Counted from the stretch's first letter, positions 10,733 through 20,836 are shown. The stretch is 64,000 nucleotides of DNA from Rhynchopus sp. YZ270_cl-10 (GCA_964035575.1 OZ037840.1:1798001-1862000); one strand, 5' to 3'. Notes: a model not told the origin generated them from the letters alone. Made by a program: numbers and translations.

Positions 10733-13366
10733 ATGTTACTAACAGTAACCTTGCTAACTGTGGTGTCCACAGCACTCACGTGCACGGAACACTCCCCATC
10801 CTCCTGTGCCGAGGTGCAAGGCTGCATCTGGGACGATGGTCTCTCGCTCTGTGTCGACACAGCTTCACTCACAAAGCAGAATGCCAGTTGTGCGTCCATT
10901 ACGACCAGTGTCAGTTGCAGTGCCGAAGGCTGTCTCTGGACAGACTACGGTTGTGTTGAGGACAACACCACATGCGCATCTCTTAGCTTCACCGACTGCA
11001 TTCTTGACAGCAACTGCACATGGGACAACTCCAGCGACACCTGCTTTGACGGAAACATGACCTGTGGAGACATCATGAACGCCACCACCTGTGTTGACGC
11101 GAACTGCACATGGACAGGACAGGACTGTGTTGATGCAAATGCGACGTGCAACTCCTTCAACTACGTCGACTGCGTGTCCGACAGCAACTGCACTTGGGAC
11201 TACAATATTGATGAGTGCTTTGAAGCCAACCAGACGTGTGACGACATCACAAACCCCTGGTTCTGCGTTGATGCGGGATGTACATGGGACAACTCCACCG
11301 ACACCTGCTTTGATGGAGACATGACCTGTGGAGACATGAACGCCACCACCTGTGTTGACGCGAACTGCACATGGACAGGACAGGACTGTGTTGATGCAAA
11401 TGCGACGTGCAACTCCTTCAACTTCGTCGACTGCGTGTCCGACAGCAACTGCACTTGGGACTACAATATTGATGAGTGCTTTGAAGCCAACCAGACGTGT
11501 GACGACATCACAAACTTCATGTTCTGCGTTGATGCGGGATGTACATGGGACAACTCCACCGACACCTGCTTTGACGGAAACATGACCTGTGGCGACATCA
11601 TGAACGCCACCACCTGTGTTGACGCGAACTGCACATGGACAGGACAGGACTGTGTTGATGCAAATGCGACGTGTAACTCCTTCAACTTCGTCGACTGCGT
11701 GTCCGACAGCAACTGCACTTGGGACTACAACATTGATGAGTGTTTCGATGCCAACCAGACTTGCGACGACATCTCAAGTTCCTGGTTCTGCGCTTATGCG
11801 GGATGCACATGGGACAACTCCACCGACACCTGCTTTGACGGAAACATGACCTGTGGAGATATCATGAACGCCACCACCTGTGTTGACGCGAACTGCACAT
11901 GGACAGGACAGGACTGTGTTGATGCAAATGCGATGTGTAACTCCTTCAACTTCGTCGACTGCGTGTCCGACAGCAACTGCACTTGGGACTACAATATTGA
12001 TGAGTGCTTTGAAGCCAACCAGACGTGTGACGACATCACAAACCCCTGGTTCTGCGTTGATGCGGGATGTACATGGGACAACTCCACCGACACTTGCTTT
12101 GATGGAAACATGACCTGTGGAGATATCATGAACGCCACCACCTGTGTTGACGCGAACTGCACATGGACAGGACAGGACTGTGTTGATGCAAATGCGACGT
12201 GCAACTCCTTCAACTACGTCGACTGCGTGTCCGACAGCACCTGCACTTGGGACTACAATATTGATGAGTGCTTTGAAGCCAACCAGACGTGTGACGATAT
12301 CATAAACTTCATGTTCTGCGTTGATGCGGGATGTACATGGGACAACTCCACCGACACCTGCTTTGACGGAAACATGACCTGTGGAGATATCATGAACGTC
12401 ACCACCTGTGTTGACGCGAACTGCACATGGACAGGACAGGACTGTGTTGATGCAAATGCGACGTGTAACTCCTTCAACTTCGTCGACTGCGTGTCCGACA
12501 GCAACTGCACTTGGGACTACAACATTGATGAGTGTTTCGATGCCAACCAGACTTGCGACGACATCTCAAGTTCCTGGTTCTGCGCTTATGCGGGATGCAC
12601 ATGGGACAACTCCACCGACACCTGCTTTGACGGAAACATGACCTGTGGCGATATCATGAACGCCACCACCTGTGTTGACGCGAACTGCACATGGACAGGA
12701 CAGGACTGTGTTGATGCAAATGCGACGTGTAACTCCTTCAACTTCGTCGACTGCGTGTCCGACAGCAACTGCACTTGGGACTACAACATTGATGAGTGTT
12801 TCGATGCCAACCAGACTTGCGACGACATCTCAAGTTCCTGGTTCTGCGCTTATGCGGGATGCACATGGGACAACTGCACCGACACCTGCTTCGACGGAAA
12901 CATGACCTGTGGCGATATCATGAACGCCACCACCTGTGTTGACGCGAACTGCACATGGACAGGACAGGACTGTGTTGATGCAAATGCGACGTGTTCTGAT
13001 TTTGATAGTTCGATCCTCTGTGGTCGTGACTCCCATTGTGTGTGGTCAGGGACGTACTGTGCCTCACGGAACCCCTGCGCTCTGCACAGCGGAGTGGACG
13101 AGTGCACAGACCACGGGTGTTCGTGGTCCGCTGGTGAGTGCAAGCAGTCTGACAGCCTGCCTGTGTGGGTACTGTCTCTCAGTATTGCTGGTGGTGTGGC
13201 GCTGTTGGGAGTGGCGGCTGCGCTGGTGGTGATGAAGTACCGTCCTAGCGGGAATTCCTTTTCATCGCATGCTAAGTTGGATGATCTGGAGCACCTGCGA
13301 AAGCTCAGTGTGAACGATGTGTACGACAGTGAGAACGTGGTGTGTTATGAAGTAGCTGCATCGTAG
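10733..13366 (+). CDS. Type I surface glycoprotein with tandem Cys-rich modules (copy B)
   Basis: 877-residue paralog of the product of 687-4100, with the same signal peptide, four-Cys C-x-W modules, one membrane span and cytoplasmic tail. Here the repeating unit is 88 residues (three modules) and occurs about 7.5 times; one unit lacks a codon (GDMNATT in place of GDIMNATT). The 88-residue unit equals the A unit with modules 5 and 6 and half-modules removed at the shared C-T-W motif. Sequons remain dense (N-C-T, N-S-T, N-A-T, N-Q-T). The tail differs from that of A only by a few residues after the span. The start is the first ATG after CAG sites. A surface coat or adhesion role is inferred from architecture only. 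Confidence 0.9.
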   Translation: MLLTVTLLTVVSTALTCTEHSPSSCAEVQGCIWDDGLSLCVDTASLTKQNASCASITTSVSCSAEGCLWTDYGCVEDNTTCASLSFTDCILDSNCTWDNSSDTCFDGNMTCGDIMNATTCVDANCTWTGQDCVDANATCNSFNYVDCVSDSNCTWDYNIDECFEANQTCDDITNPWFCVDAGCTWDNSTDTCFDGDMTCGDMNATTCVDANCTWTGQDCVDANATCNSFNFVDCVSDSNCTWDYNIDECFEANQTCDDITNFMFCVDAGCTWDNSTDTCFDGNMTCGDIMNATTCVDANCTWTGQDCVDANATCNSFNFVDCVSDSNCTWDYNIDECFDANQTCDDISSSWFCAYAGCTWDNSTDTCFDGNMTCGDIMNATTCVDANCTWTGQDCVDANAMCNSFNFVDCVSDSNCTWDYNIDECFEANQTCDDITNPWFCVDAGCTWDNSTDTCFDGNMTCGDIMNATTCVDANCTWTGQDCVDANATCNSFNYVDCVSDSTCTWDYNIDECFEANQTCDDIINFMFCVDAGCTWDNSTDTCFDGNMTCGDIMNVTTCVDANCTWTGQDCVDANATCNSFNFVDCVSDSNCTWDYNIDECFDANQTCDDISSSWFCAYAGCTWDNSTDTCFDGNMTCGDIMNATTCVDANCTWTGQDCVDANATCNSFNFVDCVSDSNCTWDYNIDECFDANQTCDDISSSWFCAYAGCTWDNCTDTCFDGNMTCGDIMNATTCVDANCTWTGQDCVDANATCSDFDSSILCGRDSHCVWSGTYCASRNPCALHSGVDECTDHGCSWSAGECKQSDSLPVWVLSLSIAGGVALLGVAAALVVMKYRPSGNSFSSHAKLDDLEHLRKLSVNDVYDSENVVCYEVAAS
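11024..12992 (+). repeat. 264-bp in-frame tandem repeat, about 7.5 copies
   Basis: Units start at about 11024, 11288, 11549, 11813, 12077, 12341, 12605 and 12869 (partial). The period is 264 bp except for one 261-bp unit. Two unit flavours alternate irregularly (ITNPWF or ITNFMF against ISSSWF), as expected of unequal exchange or gene conversion. Confidence 0.93.
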
Positions 13367-14224
13367 ATCGAGTGTTGCTCAGCCACATACAGAAGCGATG
13401 CTTGCGTATGTTTGTTCACGTGTCTTTGTGTGGACCCTTTAGACAGCAATGTCAGCTTTTTATTTATAGGGTCATTTGTCTCTGTCTGCCTCTAATTTCT
13501 GCCTTCCTATTGTATTTGGTGGAAAATATTTTATTTCCCCTTTCTTTGTTTCTTTCTTTCTTTTGTCGTGTTGTGTGAAACTTGTCTTTTTCTTTTTTTG
13601 TGTGTGAACGTTTTCAATATGAACAGATATTTAGATACAGAGAAAGAGAAAGCGCCAGACTGTCCTTTGTTCTGCGACTAAATTTATTTTCCTACTACCG
13701 AGCACGTATTTGTGCCTTGTACTGTAACTCAAAAACGAGTTTCCAAAGTTGTTGTACTGTGAAAGGACCGCGGAACTTTTTATCGGAAACTGTTATTCTT
13801 CTCAGACAAGACACAAAAAGACTTGGCAGGAAAATACTTTTTCACACAACGTTTTTTTTTTGCTGTTTCTACTTTTTTAAGTTTCTGACCACCTGATTTT
13901 AACGCCTCCCATCACCTCCCAACACGCGTGGCGTTCTAATAATGTTTCTGACCCCTCACTGAAGCTTGAATGCATGCTTCTTTTTTGCTCTCTCTGATGC
14001 ACTGCCCATTTGGCGTGTTGCTCTTCTTACGCTTTCCTTGTCTTTGTCATGAATGAGAATACGCAAACGTCTCAAATTCAAGAACCCCCTATAACCTATG
14101 CTGTCATTCTTCCTAGTTTCGAGTGCGAAACGTTTCCCCATTATTTCTACAGGGTGGGGTTCCAAGATCGTGGGTCCCCCCATATCCACAACACACCCCG
14201 TTTTTTTTTGATAGCAATTACTTT

Positions 14225-14572
14225 TTTTTGAACCAATTTCCCCCCTCAGTTCACAACTTTACCGTCCCGTAAAACAATCTTGTTTCTCTACGCAATCTTC
14301 TCTCAATTGTTACGCTTTATGTGTAAACCAACAACAAACAGCAAAAAAATGCATGTTTTTTCACGGGAAACTTTGCACGAATTTAATTTAATTTTTTTTT
14401 GTGTGAAAGCACATCCTACTTGTGCCTCCACTGTCACAAAGCAAGGACTTTCACAAAAAGTGAACAATACCCCCATCACCCATAAAACACTCCGTTAGTG
14501 CTTTCCTGTCACTTCGGAAAAAGTTGTTTTAGTTCCCTCCCAATTCCCTGTCTGAACTACCGAAAGGAAAAA
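14225..14572 (+). repeat. Shared 5' flank, copy 3 (no surface gene follows)
   Basis: Matches about 10110-10460 (CAATTTCCCCCCTCAGTTCA, the GTGAAAGCACATCC block, and the CCTCCCAATTCCCTG block). Homology stops at about 14570, before the signal-peptide region, and unrelated sequence follows. It is a relic of a further duplication. Confidence 0.8.
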
Positions 14573-14637
14573 AAAGTCAATATTTTTATTCTCACATCAC
14601 CCAGGACTCACGCTATCCAGATAGTTCAGGACATGGC

Positions 14638-14690
14638 GCGTATGCCGTGGGTAGCGTACCAACTAAAAGACGAACGGGGTTTATTATGAT
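14638..14690 (+). repeat. Dispersed repeat R1, copy 2
   Basis: Contains GTGGGTAGCGTACCAACTAA and a T-rich end. It lacks four bases present in the copies at 6698-6756 (minus) and 47647-47700. Confidence 0.7.
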
Positions 14691-14920
14691 TTTAAATGAT
14701 CACATGGCATTCGGGGTGGCGATGGTCGATGGTTAGCAATATCCCTGAAAGGGGGAGTCAGGTAAGGCGTAAAACTGATACAACACACGTCTGCTTCGCT
14801 ACGCTTATATTAGTCTTGAATCAAACAACCTTCTCTTGCGCATCACCTCACCCATCACAAACCCCTCCCCCCCAAACACAGCATTTTAAAAGGGCTATTT
14901 TCGATCATACACCGCTCACG

Positions 14921-15916
14921 ATGAGGCCTTTGGCACCAACGTTGTCAGAGACATGTGGATTGGACAACGTCATCGGCGATACTAGTGGACCGTTTGGTTC
15001 ACTCAGTACACAGCGCTGGCCGAATCCTTCTCACTCTGAGGCATTTGCACGAGAGCTCATCAGGCAGGTTGAGTCGCAGTGGGCGTTGGGGAGCGTGCAG
15101 TACACTGTGAGCCCGCACAATGTGCACAGAAAGGCGTTTGAAGCTGTGCCTGCCGATCTGTACCTCTGGCACCACCCGAACACCGCAGCGACGCTTGCGG
15201 TGCACATCGTGCCGATCCGTCCTGTGGAGCACGCTGGTATCTGGTGGTTCCGGGTCGAGCAGGTCCCCTCCTCTGCAGCGGGCAACGCGATATCGCTGTA
15301 CGTCCTGGAGAGCCGTCCGCCTCGGCTGCACCCAAGGGGACACCGCTTTGCGCACAGCCTTGAGGAGGAGTTTTACTTCTTGCCGTGTGTGCGTGGTGGC
15401 GGTGGGGAGGGTGATGCACGCAGTGAGTTCTCTGCCTACCAGCACACCCAAGGTGGTGCCGTCATTGCAGAGCGTGGCGGCTGGGCCTTCCCGGTGTCCG
15501 CCCTGGAGCGTGGGAGGTGTGGTGTGTGCAGGTCAGGTGGGTGCAAGCATGTTCAGCTGTCAGCGGCGTGTGTGCCTGCCTCGGATGTGCCCTCTCTGGC
15601 TCGCGTGTTGCACAACGAGCTTCTGAAGGCGGACTCAAGCATCCACATCGGGGAGTGGCTCAGCACCGACATAGCGTCGTTGCCACGGTGCGCACCGTCG
15701 CTAGCAGGCTCGGTGCATGGTGGTAGTGTGGTGGAGGCAGGCGTGCGTCCGCAGGTGTGTGCCCTGTGCCTGCAGGTGACAAGCGATATGGCAGCGCACC
15801 TGGTGGAAGTGCATTGGCGTACCTGTGCAGGGGTGGAGGGGGGGCACGTGGCCAGGTCGTCCAAGGCGCGGTTTACACAGCGCCTGTCGCAGGACACAAA
15901 GTGGCTTGGGTTGTAG
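14921..15916 (+). CDS. Unrecognised protein with Cys/His clusters
   Basis: 331 residues if the ATG at 14921 is used; the longer open frame begins at a codon inside spacer sequence, whereas 14921 follows a C-rich tract ending in ACAG (about 14880). No family is recognised. The N-terminal two thirds look globular (residues about 20-190, with EAFARELIRQVESQW and LYLWHHPNTAATL). A Cys/His group follows (RCGVCRSGGCKH), and near the C-terminus lies C-x2-C-x9-H-x4-H (CALCLQVTSDMAAHLVEVH), the spacing of a C2H2-type zinc finger. No signal peptide or membrane span is seen. The next gene (UBL/WD40) follows 230 bp downstream. Zinc binding is an inference; the function is unknown. Confidence 0.75.
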   Translation: MRPLAPTLSETCGLDNVIGDTSGPFGSLSTQRWPNPSHSEAFARELIRQVESQWALGSVQYTVSPHNVHRKAFEAVPADLYLWHHPNTAATLAVHIVPIRPVEHAGIWWFRVEQVPSSAAGNAISLYVLESRPPRLHPRGHRFAHSLEEEFYFLPCVRGGGGEGDARSEFSAYQHTQGGAVIAERGGWAFPVSALERGRCGVCRSGGCKHVQLSAACVPASDVPSLARVLHNELLKADSSIHIGEWLSTDIASLPRCAPSLAGSVHGGSVVEAGVRPQVCALCLQVTSDMAAHLVEVHWRTCAGVEGGHVARSSKARFTQRLSQDTKWLGL

Positions 15917-16128
15917 GCTGGGTTATGGGGGCCGGGTGGCAGCAGGCTAGTCTACAGCCATTAAGACAAAAGTGTCTCTCGATCTACCTTCGAAGGCATT
16001 GGTATTATTAAAACAAAAAACGCTAATTTTCTTGTTGGCCTCCCTCTGTGTGTTGATTGAATATAACTCAGCTATGCCCCCTCTGCCCCTCAAGCCCCTA
16101 ACTCACCACCACCACCACCCTTCCCCAC

Positions 16129-16130
16129 AG
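16129..16130 (+). promoter_or_regulatory. Probable splice-leader acceptor AG
   Basis: A CA/pyrimidine-rich tract (about 16100-16128) ends TTCCCCACAG, 16 bases before the ATG at 16147. It is typical of sites seen before most genes here. Confidence 0.5.
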
Positions 16131-16146
16131 AAGACACCCTTTCTCA

Positions 16147-17277
16147 ATGGAGGTTTCTGCAGTGTTTTATGATACAGGAGCATGTGTGGTGCTGGAGGTG
16201 GAGGAGGCAGACTTGGTGGGTGAAGTGAAGCGCCGTGTGTGCGATGAGGTGCTTGGGTCTACACAGGAGCATGGACGAAATGTGATGGGGATGCTTGGTA
16301 TACGCATAGCGGGGTGTGACGAGGTGCTGGACGACACATCAGTACTGTCCTCATACGACTGTGCAGAGATCGAGGTGGTGCGGGTCTCAGCAGATGTGAA
16401 GATGCCGGCCATCCTTGAGGAGAACGGCGGCATCACCGCCCTCTCCCTCTCCCCTACAGGGAAGGTCTGCTTCGTCGCACGCAGAAACGGCAAAATCAAC
16501 GAATGCTGCATGGAAACCATCGGTGTCCTGAAGACCATCTCCCTAGACAGTCTAATCCTAGCCATGGCAACGTCGATGTGCGGCAGCCTCATCGCCAGTC
16601 GGACACGCGATGAAATTCAGGTACACAACGTAGAGGACGGTGTCTGCGTGCTGAGCATTCCCTGCGCCAGCGGAACAGGGCTTGTCATATCCGAGTGTGG
16701 CTCGCTCGTTGCGTACGACGTCGACAGCACACTGCGCGTCGTGGGGATCCGTTCCAACATTTTTGCATTTGTCGGGCAGAGTGGTCCGATAGGCTGCATG
16801 GTCGCAGGGCCTGGGTGTGTCGTCACCTGTGGTACTGAGGAGGGCTACCTCGTGAGGGTGTGGGACCTGGCAACGGGGGAGTTCACATTCCTCGGTGACG
16901 GGGGCTCCATTTGTGGGCAGCAGGTTCTGGCGATGTCGATTAGTGAGTGCGGGACGCGGGTGATTACTGGTACTGAGGACAGTTGCCAGGTGACATGCTT
17001 GCGTACAGGGGTGCAGCAGCTGTCGATCGCATGCGACTACCCTGTGTGTTCCGTGGCAATGTTCGGCAGACGTGTCGTGTACTCGACAGACAACGAGCTT
17101 GTCATGTGGGAAGGTGTTGCTGACGACAGCGAATGGGTCGATGTCGGCCGTGGCAGCAAAATGACGCAAGTGCTCTTCGGCATCACACACGTCCTCTTCA
17201 CAAAGTGTGGCCAAGGTGTCATATTCTCAGACGGCAACATGCTTCGCGTCAAGAAGTTTTCCCACACCCCGCGTTAA
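16147..17277 (+). CDS. UBL-like / WD40-like beta-propeller protein
   Basis: 376 residues. Residues 1-80 form a short beta-rich domain (MEVSAVFYDTG, VVLEVEEADLVGEVKRRV) with the strand-strand-helix order of a ubiquitin-like fold, and all six such genes here start M-[ED]-[VIL]. From about residue 90 there are roughly seven WD-like blades, for example ITALSLSPTGKVCFVARRNG, VISECGSLVAYDVDSTLRV, YLVRVWDLATGEF and VLAMSISECGTRVITGTED. The blades are degenerate: few end in a true W-D. No signal peptide or span, so it is probably a cytosolic scaffold. Paralogs of the same architecture lie at 47974 and 50098. The UBL assignment comes from pattern and position; no profile search could be run. Confidence 0.8.
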   Translation: MEVSAVFYDTGACVVLEVEEADLVGEVKRRVCDEVLGSTQEHGRNVMGMLGIRIAGCDEVLDDTSVLSSYDCAEIEVVRVSADVKMPAILEENGGITALSLSPTGKVCFVARRNGKINECCMETIGVLKTISLDSLILAMATSMCGSLIASRTRDEIQVHNVEDGVCVLSIPCASGTGLVISECGSLVAYDVDSTLRVVGIRSNIFAFVGQSGPIGCMVAGPGCVVTCGTEEGYLVRVWDLATGEFTFLGDGGSICGQQVLAMSISECGTRVITGTEDSCQVTCLRTGVQQLSIACDYPVCSVAMFGRRVVYSTDNELVMWEGVADDSEWVDVGRGSKMTQVLFGITHVLFTKCGQGVIFSDGNMLRVKKFSHTPR

Positions 17278-17979
17278 CGTGTTTTATATAGTACCGTGCT
17301 TCGTGTCAATTCATTGTTTCGTACAATTTCGATCCTTACTTCTTTTTAAAACGATTTTCTCTCATTTTTAAATGTGTCTTTTGCATGTAGAGCGTTATGC
17401 TCATGTGTTCTGTACCGTACCGCTTCTGGCTTCAAAATCCCTATGGGAAGTGCTCTGCACAGGTAGTGGTTCCTTCAAAGCATGGGCGCTTCACTTTCAA
17501 AGGGTTCTTTTGCTTTGCTTTGCCACAGCCTCTTAAGCAGCTCTGTTCCTCTTTTATGGTTTATTTACATTGTGCCGTTACCCGCAATAGTAAAATGGGG
17601 AAATGGCATTGTCCCAAACAAACGCTGTGACGAAGGGAAACAAGCTCCCACAACAGGAGCGTGGACCCTCGATAACGCTTATGAGAAGGATGTGTGTGCA
17701 GGGGAGATATGTTCTTCTCTCAAACCTTTTTTTTATACAAACGATCATTCGAAAAACCACTCCTACCAAAGCGAAGATGTGGGGGCAGGCGTACTGTTTA
17801 TATCTGGCTTTTTTATGGTATTTTTCTCCACCTTTCTTGGTTGATGCCTTAACACAATTGTGACAAAGGATTCTGACCAGTATTGTGGAAGCGAACAACA
17901 AAAAACCTTTATTTTTCTCCTTCCCGTTTTTAGTCTTTTGAGCAACAAGCAAAGCGTAACGAGTCTCTCGACGCGAGAG
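17278..17979. other. Spacer without recognisable features
   Basis: AT-rich sequence downstream of the UBL/WD40 gene; no gene, repeat or hairpin stood out. Confidence 0.5.
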
Positions 17980-18880
17980 TCACTTCATGAATTTTCGACT
18001 TACCCACCGAGTCCTGGACGTCTCCTCGCTCTTTGCACTGCGGTCAGCGCTCACAGACGGCCCGTCCGTAGCCTTGTCGACAGGGAGATCAACGCGAGGT
18101 GGCGACAGTGGCAGTGAGGCATCAATGGCATTTGATGCAAAAAGCATCTTCATTATTTTCTCCTTCACCCCAAGTGTCTGCAGGGTCCAAAGCGTGTGGC
18201 TGTGCAGGTTCCCATGCGCATTGGCGAATCTCAGGGTCCCGCAATAACTCGCCCTCCTGCACCTGCAAGGATCCTAACGGTCACTGAGACCGTCACTCGC
18301 TTGAACCCCGCGCACTGTCCTTTAAAAACCCCTTCCAAGCGTCCTCGAGGAGTGGGTACCGGGTCTTCCCAGGCCGCATTCCATGCAGCTCACCCTGCAC
18401 TACTTCCCCCCGACTGCTTCGCCGACTGCAACTGCGTGCAGAACCACTTCACCTGGTCCATGTTGTGGATCCGGTTTGCACCACTCTGTCTACGTGCTTT
18501 TTGGCGTATTCACGTACGACATTATTGCGCCGTTGATGGCACGGAGGGTTTTCTGTTGGTCATGACACCCATTCTAGACAATAGAAAAGAAAATGTCTCA
18601 ATATCCTTCAAGTCTGCGTCCTTCTTCACAAAGCGATCCCACGTCTGCGTGAACTCCTTCTTCGACCTTTTCTAAGGTCCTGCACCATTTTTTTTTCGAC
18701 TTCAGCGAAACGTCCCTGCGTGCCCCGTTCCTCGGAGTGCGGATTGAGTAGACTCGCTTCTGTACCGGTGGCTGGTAGTCATCTAAATTTACATCATCAT
18801 GACTCATCCCAGCTTCTGCCATCCCCAGAGACGTTGGGTGGCGGTGTCGACCTGCGTCTGACAATGATCCCATGGTGAAC
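17980..18880 (-). pseudogene. Decayed minus-strand coding relic (unrecognised)
   Basis: The minus strand carries protein-like stretches that shift between frames: one around 18650-18880 (with VYSIRTPRNGARRDVSLKSK), one around 18500-18690 (with WDRFVKKDADLKDIETFSF) and one around 17980-18230. Composition is charged and helix-like, unlike the surrounding spacer. Several stops and frame changes separate them, so no product is expected. I cannot name the family. It would be the only minus-strand gene trace in the window. Confidence 0.35.
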
Positions 18881-19048
18881 AGCATGGAGTGTGCAGGCAG
18901 CAGAAGGGTACGTAACACCACCTCGGCAAAGTGGCATCTGGGTGGCACCTTCCTTGAGAACGTGCCCATGAGGCGTGGCTTCAATACCATTCACATGCAT
19001 TGTTGTGTCTTCCCTTTCTGCATTTTCCCTCTCTCCCCTCCAATCTGT

Positions 19049-19050
19049 AG
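19049..19050 (+). promoter_or_regulatory. Probable splice-leader acceptor AG
   Basis: A pyrimidine tract (about 19008-19040, TTTTCCCTCTCTCCCCTCC) ends CAATCTGTAG 24 bases before the ATG at 19075. This is the clearest acceptor-like site in the window. Confidence 0.55.
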
Positions 19051-19074
19051 GATATTGAAAAAAAAACAACAAAA

Positions 19075-19938
19075 ATGACCCAAAACGTTACGTACGGCGA
19101 GGACGCGCAGATGCAGAAGCTGAACTCTCTGCTGACCCGCTACAGCATCACCATCGCTGACGCGAACGATTTGGTCCAGCTGCAAGGGTACGAGATTGTG
19201 TTTCTGGTCGACGACTCTGGGTCCATGAGCCTCAGCAGCGTGCCTTCTCACTTACGCCGTCTTGGCCAGCGCGAACCGACCCGCTGGGATGAGCTTGGGG
19301 GCACGGTGCAGATGGTTGTCGAGATTGCGACGATCTTCGACGCCGACGGCGTTGACGTCTTCTTCCTTAACCGAGAGCCCCTCCGATCCATCAAATCTCG
19401 CGACGATCCGAGACTCACTGCTGCACTTGCACAGCCACCAAGCGGTGGCACGCCTCTCACGGAACAACTCCAGCAGGTTATCATGCAGTATGCGCACAGC
19501 GAAAAACCTGTGTTGATCCTCATAGCGACAGATGGGACACCGAATGGTGGGTTGCATGCGTTCAAGACGTGCATCAGACAGGCGATTGCTAAGAGGGGGT
19601 GCAGCGCGACGTTTAAGTTCCAGATTCTTGCGTGCACAGATGACGACTCCGCGATCGGCTGGCTCAACGAATTTGACGAAGAGTTCGCTGAAGTCGACGT
19701 CACCGACGACTACCACTCCGAGCGTGCAGAAGTCCTCAAGGCAGAGCGCGCACCGCACTTCACACGAGGCGACTGGCTCATGAAGGCCCTCCTCGGCCCC
19801 ATCATCTCCAAATTCGACGACTGGGATGAACCCAACAAAACAAAACCCCCTCAATTCCACAACAACTCCCACCCACCCTACGGGGGTGGCCCGCAAACTA
19901 CCAAGAAGAAGAACGAAGGGTGCTGCTCTGTGCAGTGA
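19075..19938 (+). CDS. VWA-domain protein with C-terminal CaaX box
   Basis: 287 residues. A von Willebrand factor A domain spans about residues 37-235: strand IVFLVDDSGSMS carries the D-x-S-x-S metal-ion-dependent adhesion site (Asp46, Ser48, Ser50), and LIATDGTPNGG holds the later MIDAS Asp. There is no signal peptide, so it is an intracellular VWA protein of the kind common in protists and fungi rather than an integrin-type ectodomain. The C-terminus is low-complexity (Pro, Asn, Lys) and ends GCCSVQ. The last four residues, C-S-V-Q, fit a CaaX farnesylation box, and the preceding Cys could be palmitoylated, so membrane anchoring is predicted. The ATG is the first after a strong acceptor-like AG. 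VWA is well supported; anchoring is inferred. Confidence 0.88.
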   Translation: MTQNVTYGEDAQMQKLNSLLTRYSITIADANDLVQLQGYEIVFLVDDSGSMSLSSVPSHLRRLGQREPTRWDELGGTVQMVVEIATIFDADGVDVFFLNREPLRSIKSRDDPRLTAALAQPPSGGTPLTEQLQQVIMQYAHSEKPVLILIATDGTPNGGLHAFKTCIRQAIAKRGCSATFKFQILACTDDDSAIGWLNEFDEEFAEVDVTDDYHSERAEVLKAERAPHFTRGDWLMKALLGPIISKFDDWDEPNKTKPPQFHNNSHPPYGGGPQTTKKKNEGCCSVQ

Positions 19939-20836
19939 AAAAAGGGGGGGTTTTTTTTTAAAGTCAAATGCAGTTGTGAATGAGAAATGGTGGAAGCGTA
20001 CAACTAAACTCTGAGTTTAACTCTCCCTGTTTCGTTTCCCGTTTTTCTGTGTGGCCGTGAAAAAGGACGAAACCTCCCCCCGTGTGTGAATCATGCTGGG
20101 TTTTTCAGAAGTGTTTTTCAACCCACCGCTTTTGTCCGTGTTTCTTTTGCTGTTTCTTTTTCGCGATCTCCCCTCTCCCTTTTTTAGAAAATGATTCACT
20201 CAGAAAGAAGAAAGAAATGCAAACTTCTTTTCTCCCCTGCAAGTAAGGGGTGAAGGGGTTCAAAACAGGTTTTTTTGGGCCCATACCCGGGTCACCCGGG
20301 TGTGTGGGAAAAAACCATCCAAAAAACCCACAGAGGTTTAGCCGCGCAACTGGCGAACAAGCCACTCGTTGAAAGAGCGGAGGATATAGGTGGGGGGGAA
20401 CGGAAAAGGGGGAGAAACGTGTTGAGTGTTGTTGCTTCGTCCCCTCGTGGTGTCCACCACGGTGCAAGAGGTATAAGAGGAGGAAACTCTGGAATTCATT
20501 TTTTTTTTTTGAAAACTTGGTGGAAGTGCATCCTCGGGGTGCCTGCTACCAACACAACAGAGGAGTACGGTTTCACATCGAACGTTTTTTAAGATGTCCC
20601 ATGATTTTTTCTCGTTTTGAGACAGGGCTCTTTCTTGTATTTTTTGATGTTTTTGAACGTTGCTTTTTTTTTGCATTACCCAAGCTAAATGGAACGAGAC
20701 TACAAGAGAGTTTCGGAAACATAATGTAAAGCAAACATTGAGAAAATCTACGGAAATATTACTAGCACAATTTTTGGTTCACATCACCACCACCTACCCA
20801 CCACCCCACACACCACCACCCAGACCCTCTCACACA
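19939..20836. other. Spacer with T-runs
   Basis: No gene or clear repeat. It ends in the CA-rich tract (about 20780-20836) that precedes the amidase ATG. Confidence 0.55.

Larger units (their letters stand above)
13367..14920. other. Spacer with an orphan surface-gene 5' flank
   Basis: No gene is seen. The first 70 bases match the 3' flank of gene A. About 14225-14572 is a third copy of the surface-gene upstream region, and dispersed repeat R1 lies at 14638-14690. Confidence 0.6.

Noticed and set aside
14999-15451. Minus-strand open frames opposite the genes at 14921, 33159, 43838 and others
   Set aside because: They are antisense shadows of GC-rich coding sequence; the plus frames hold the recognised domains and motifs.
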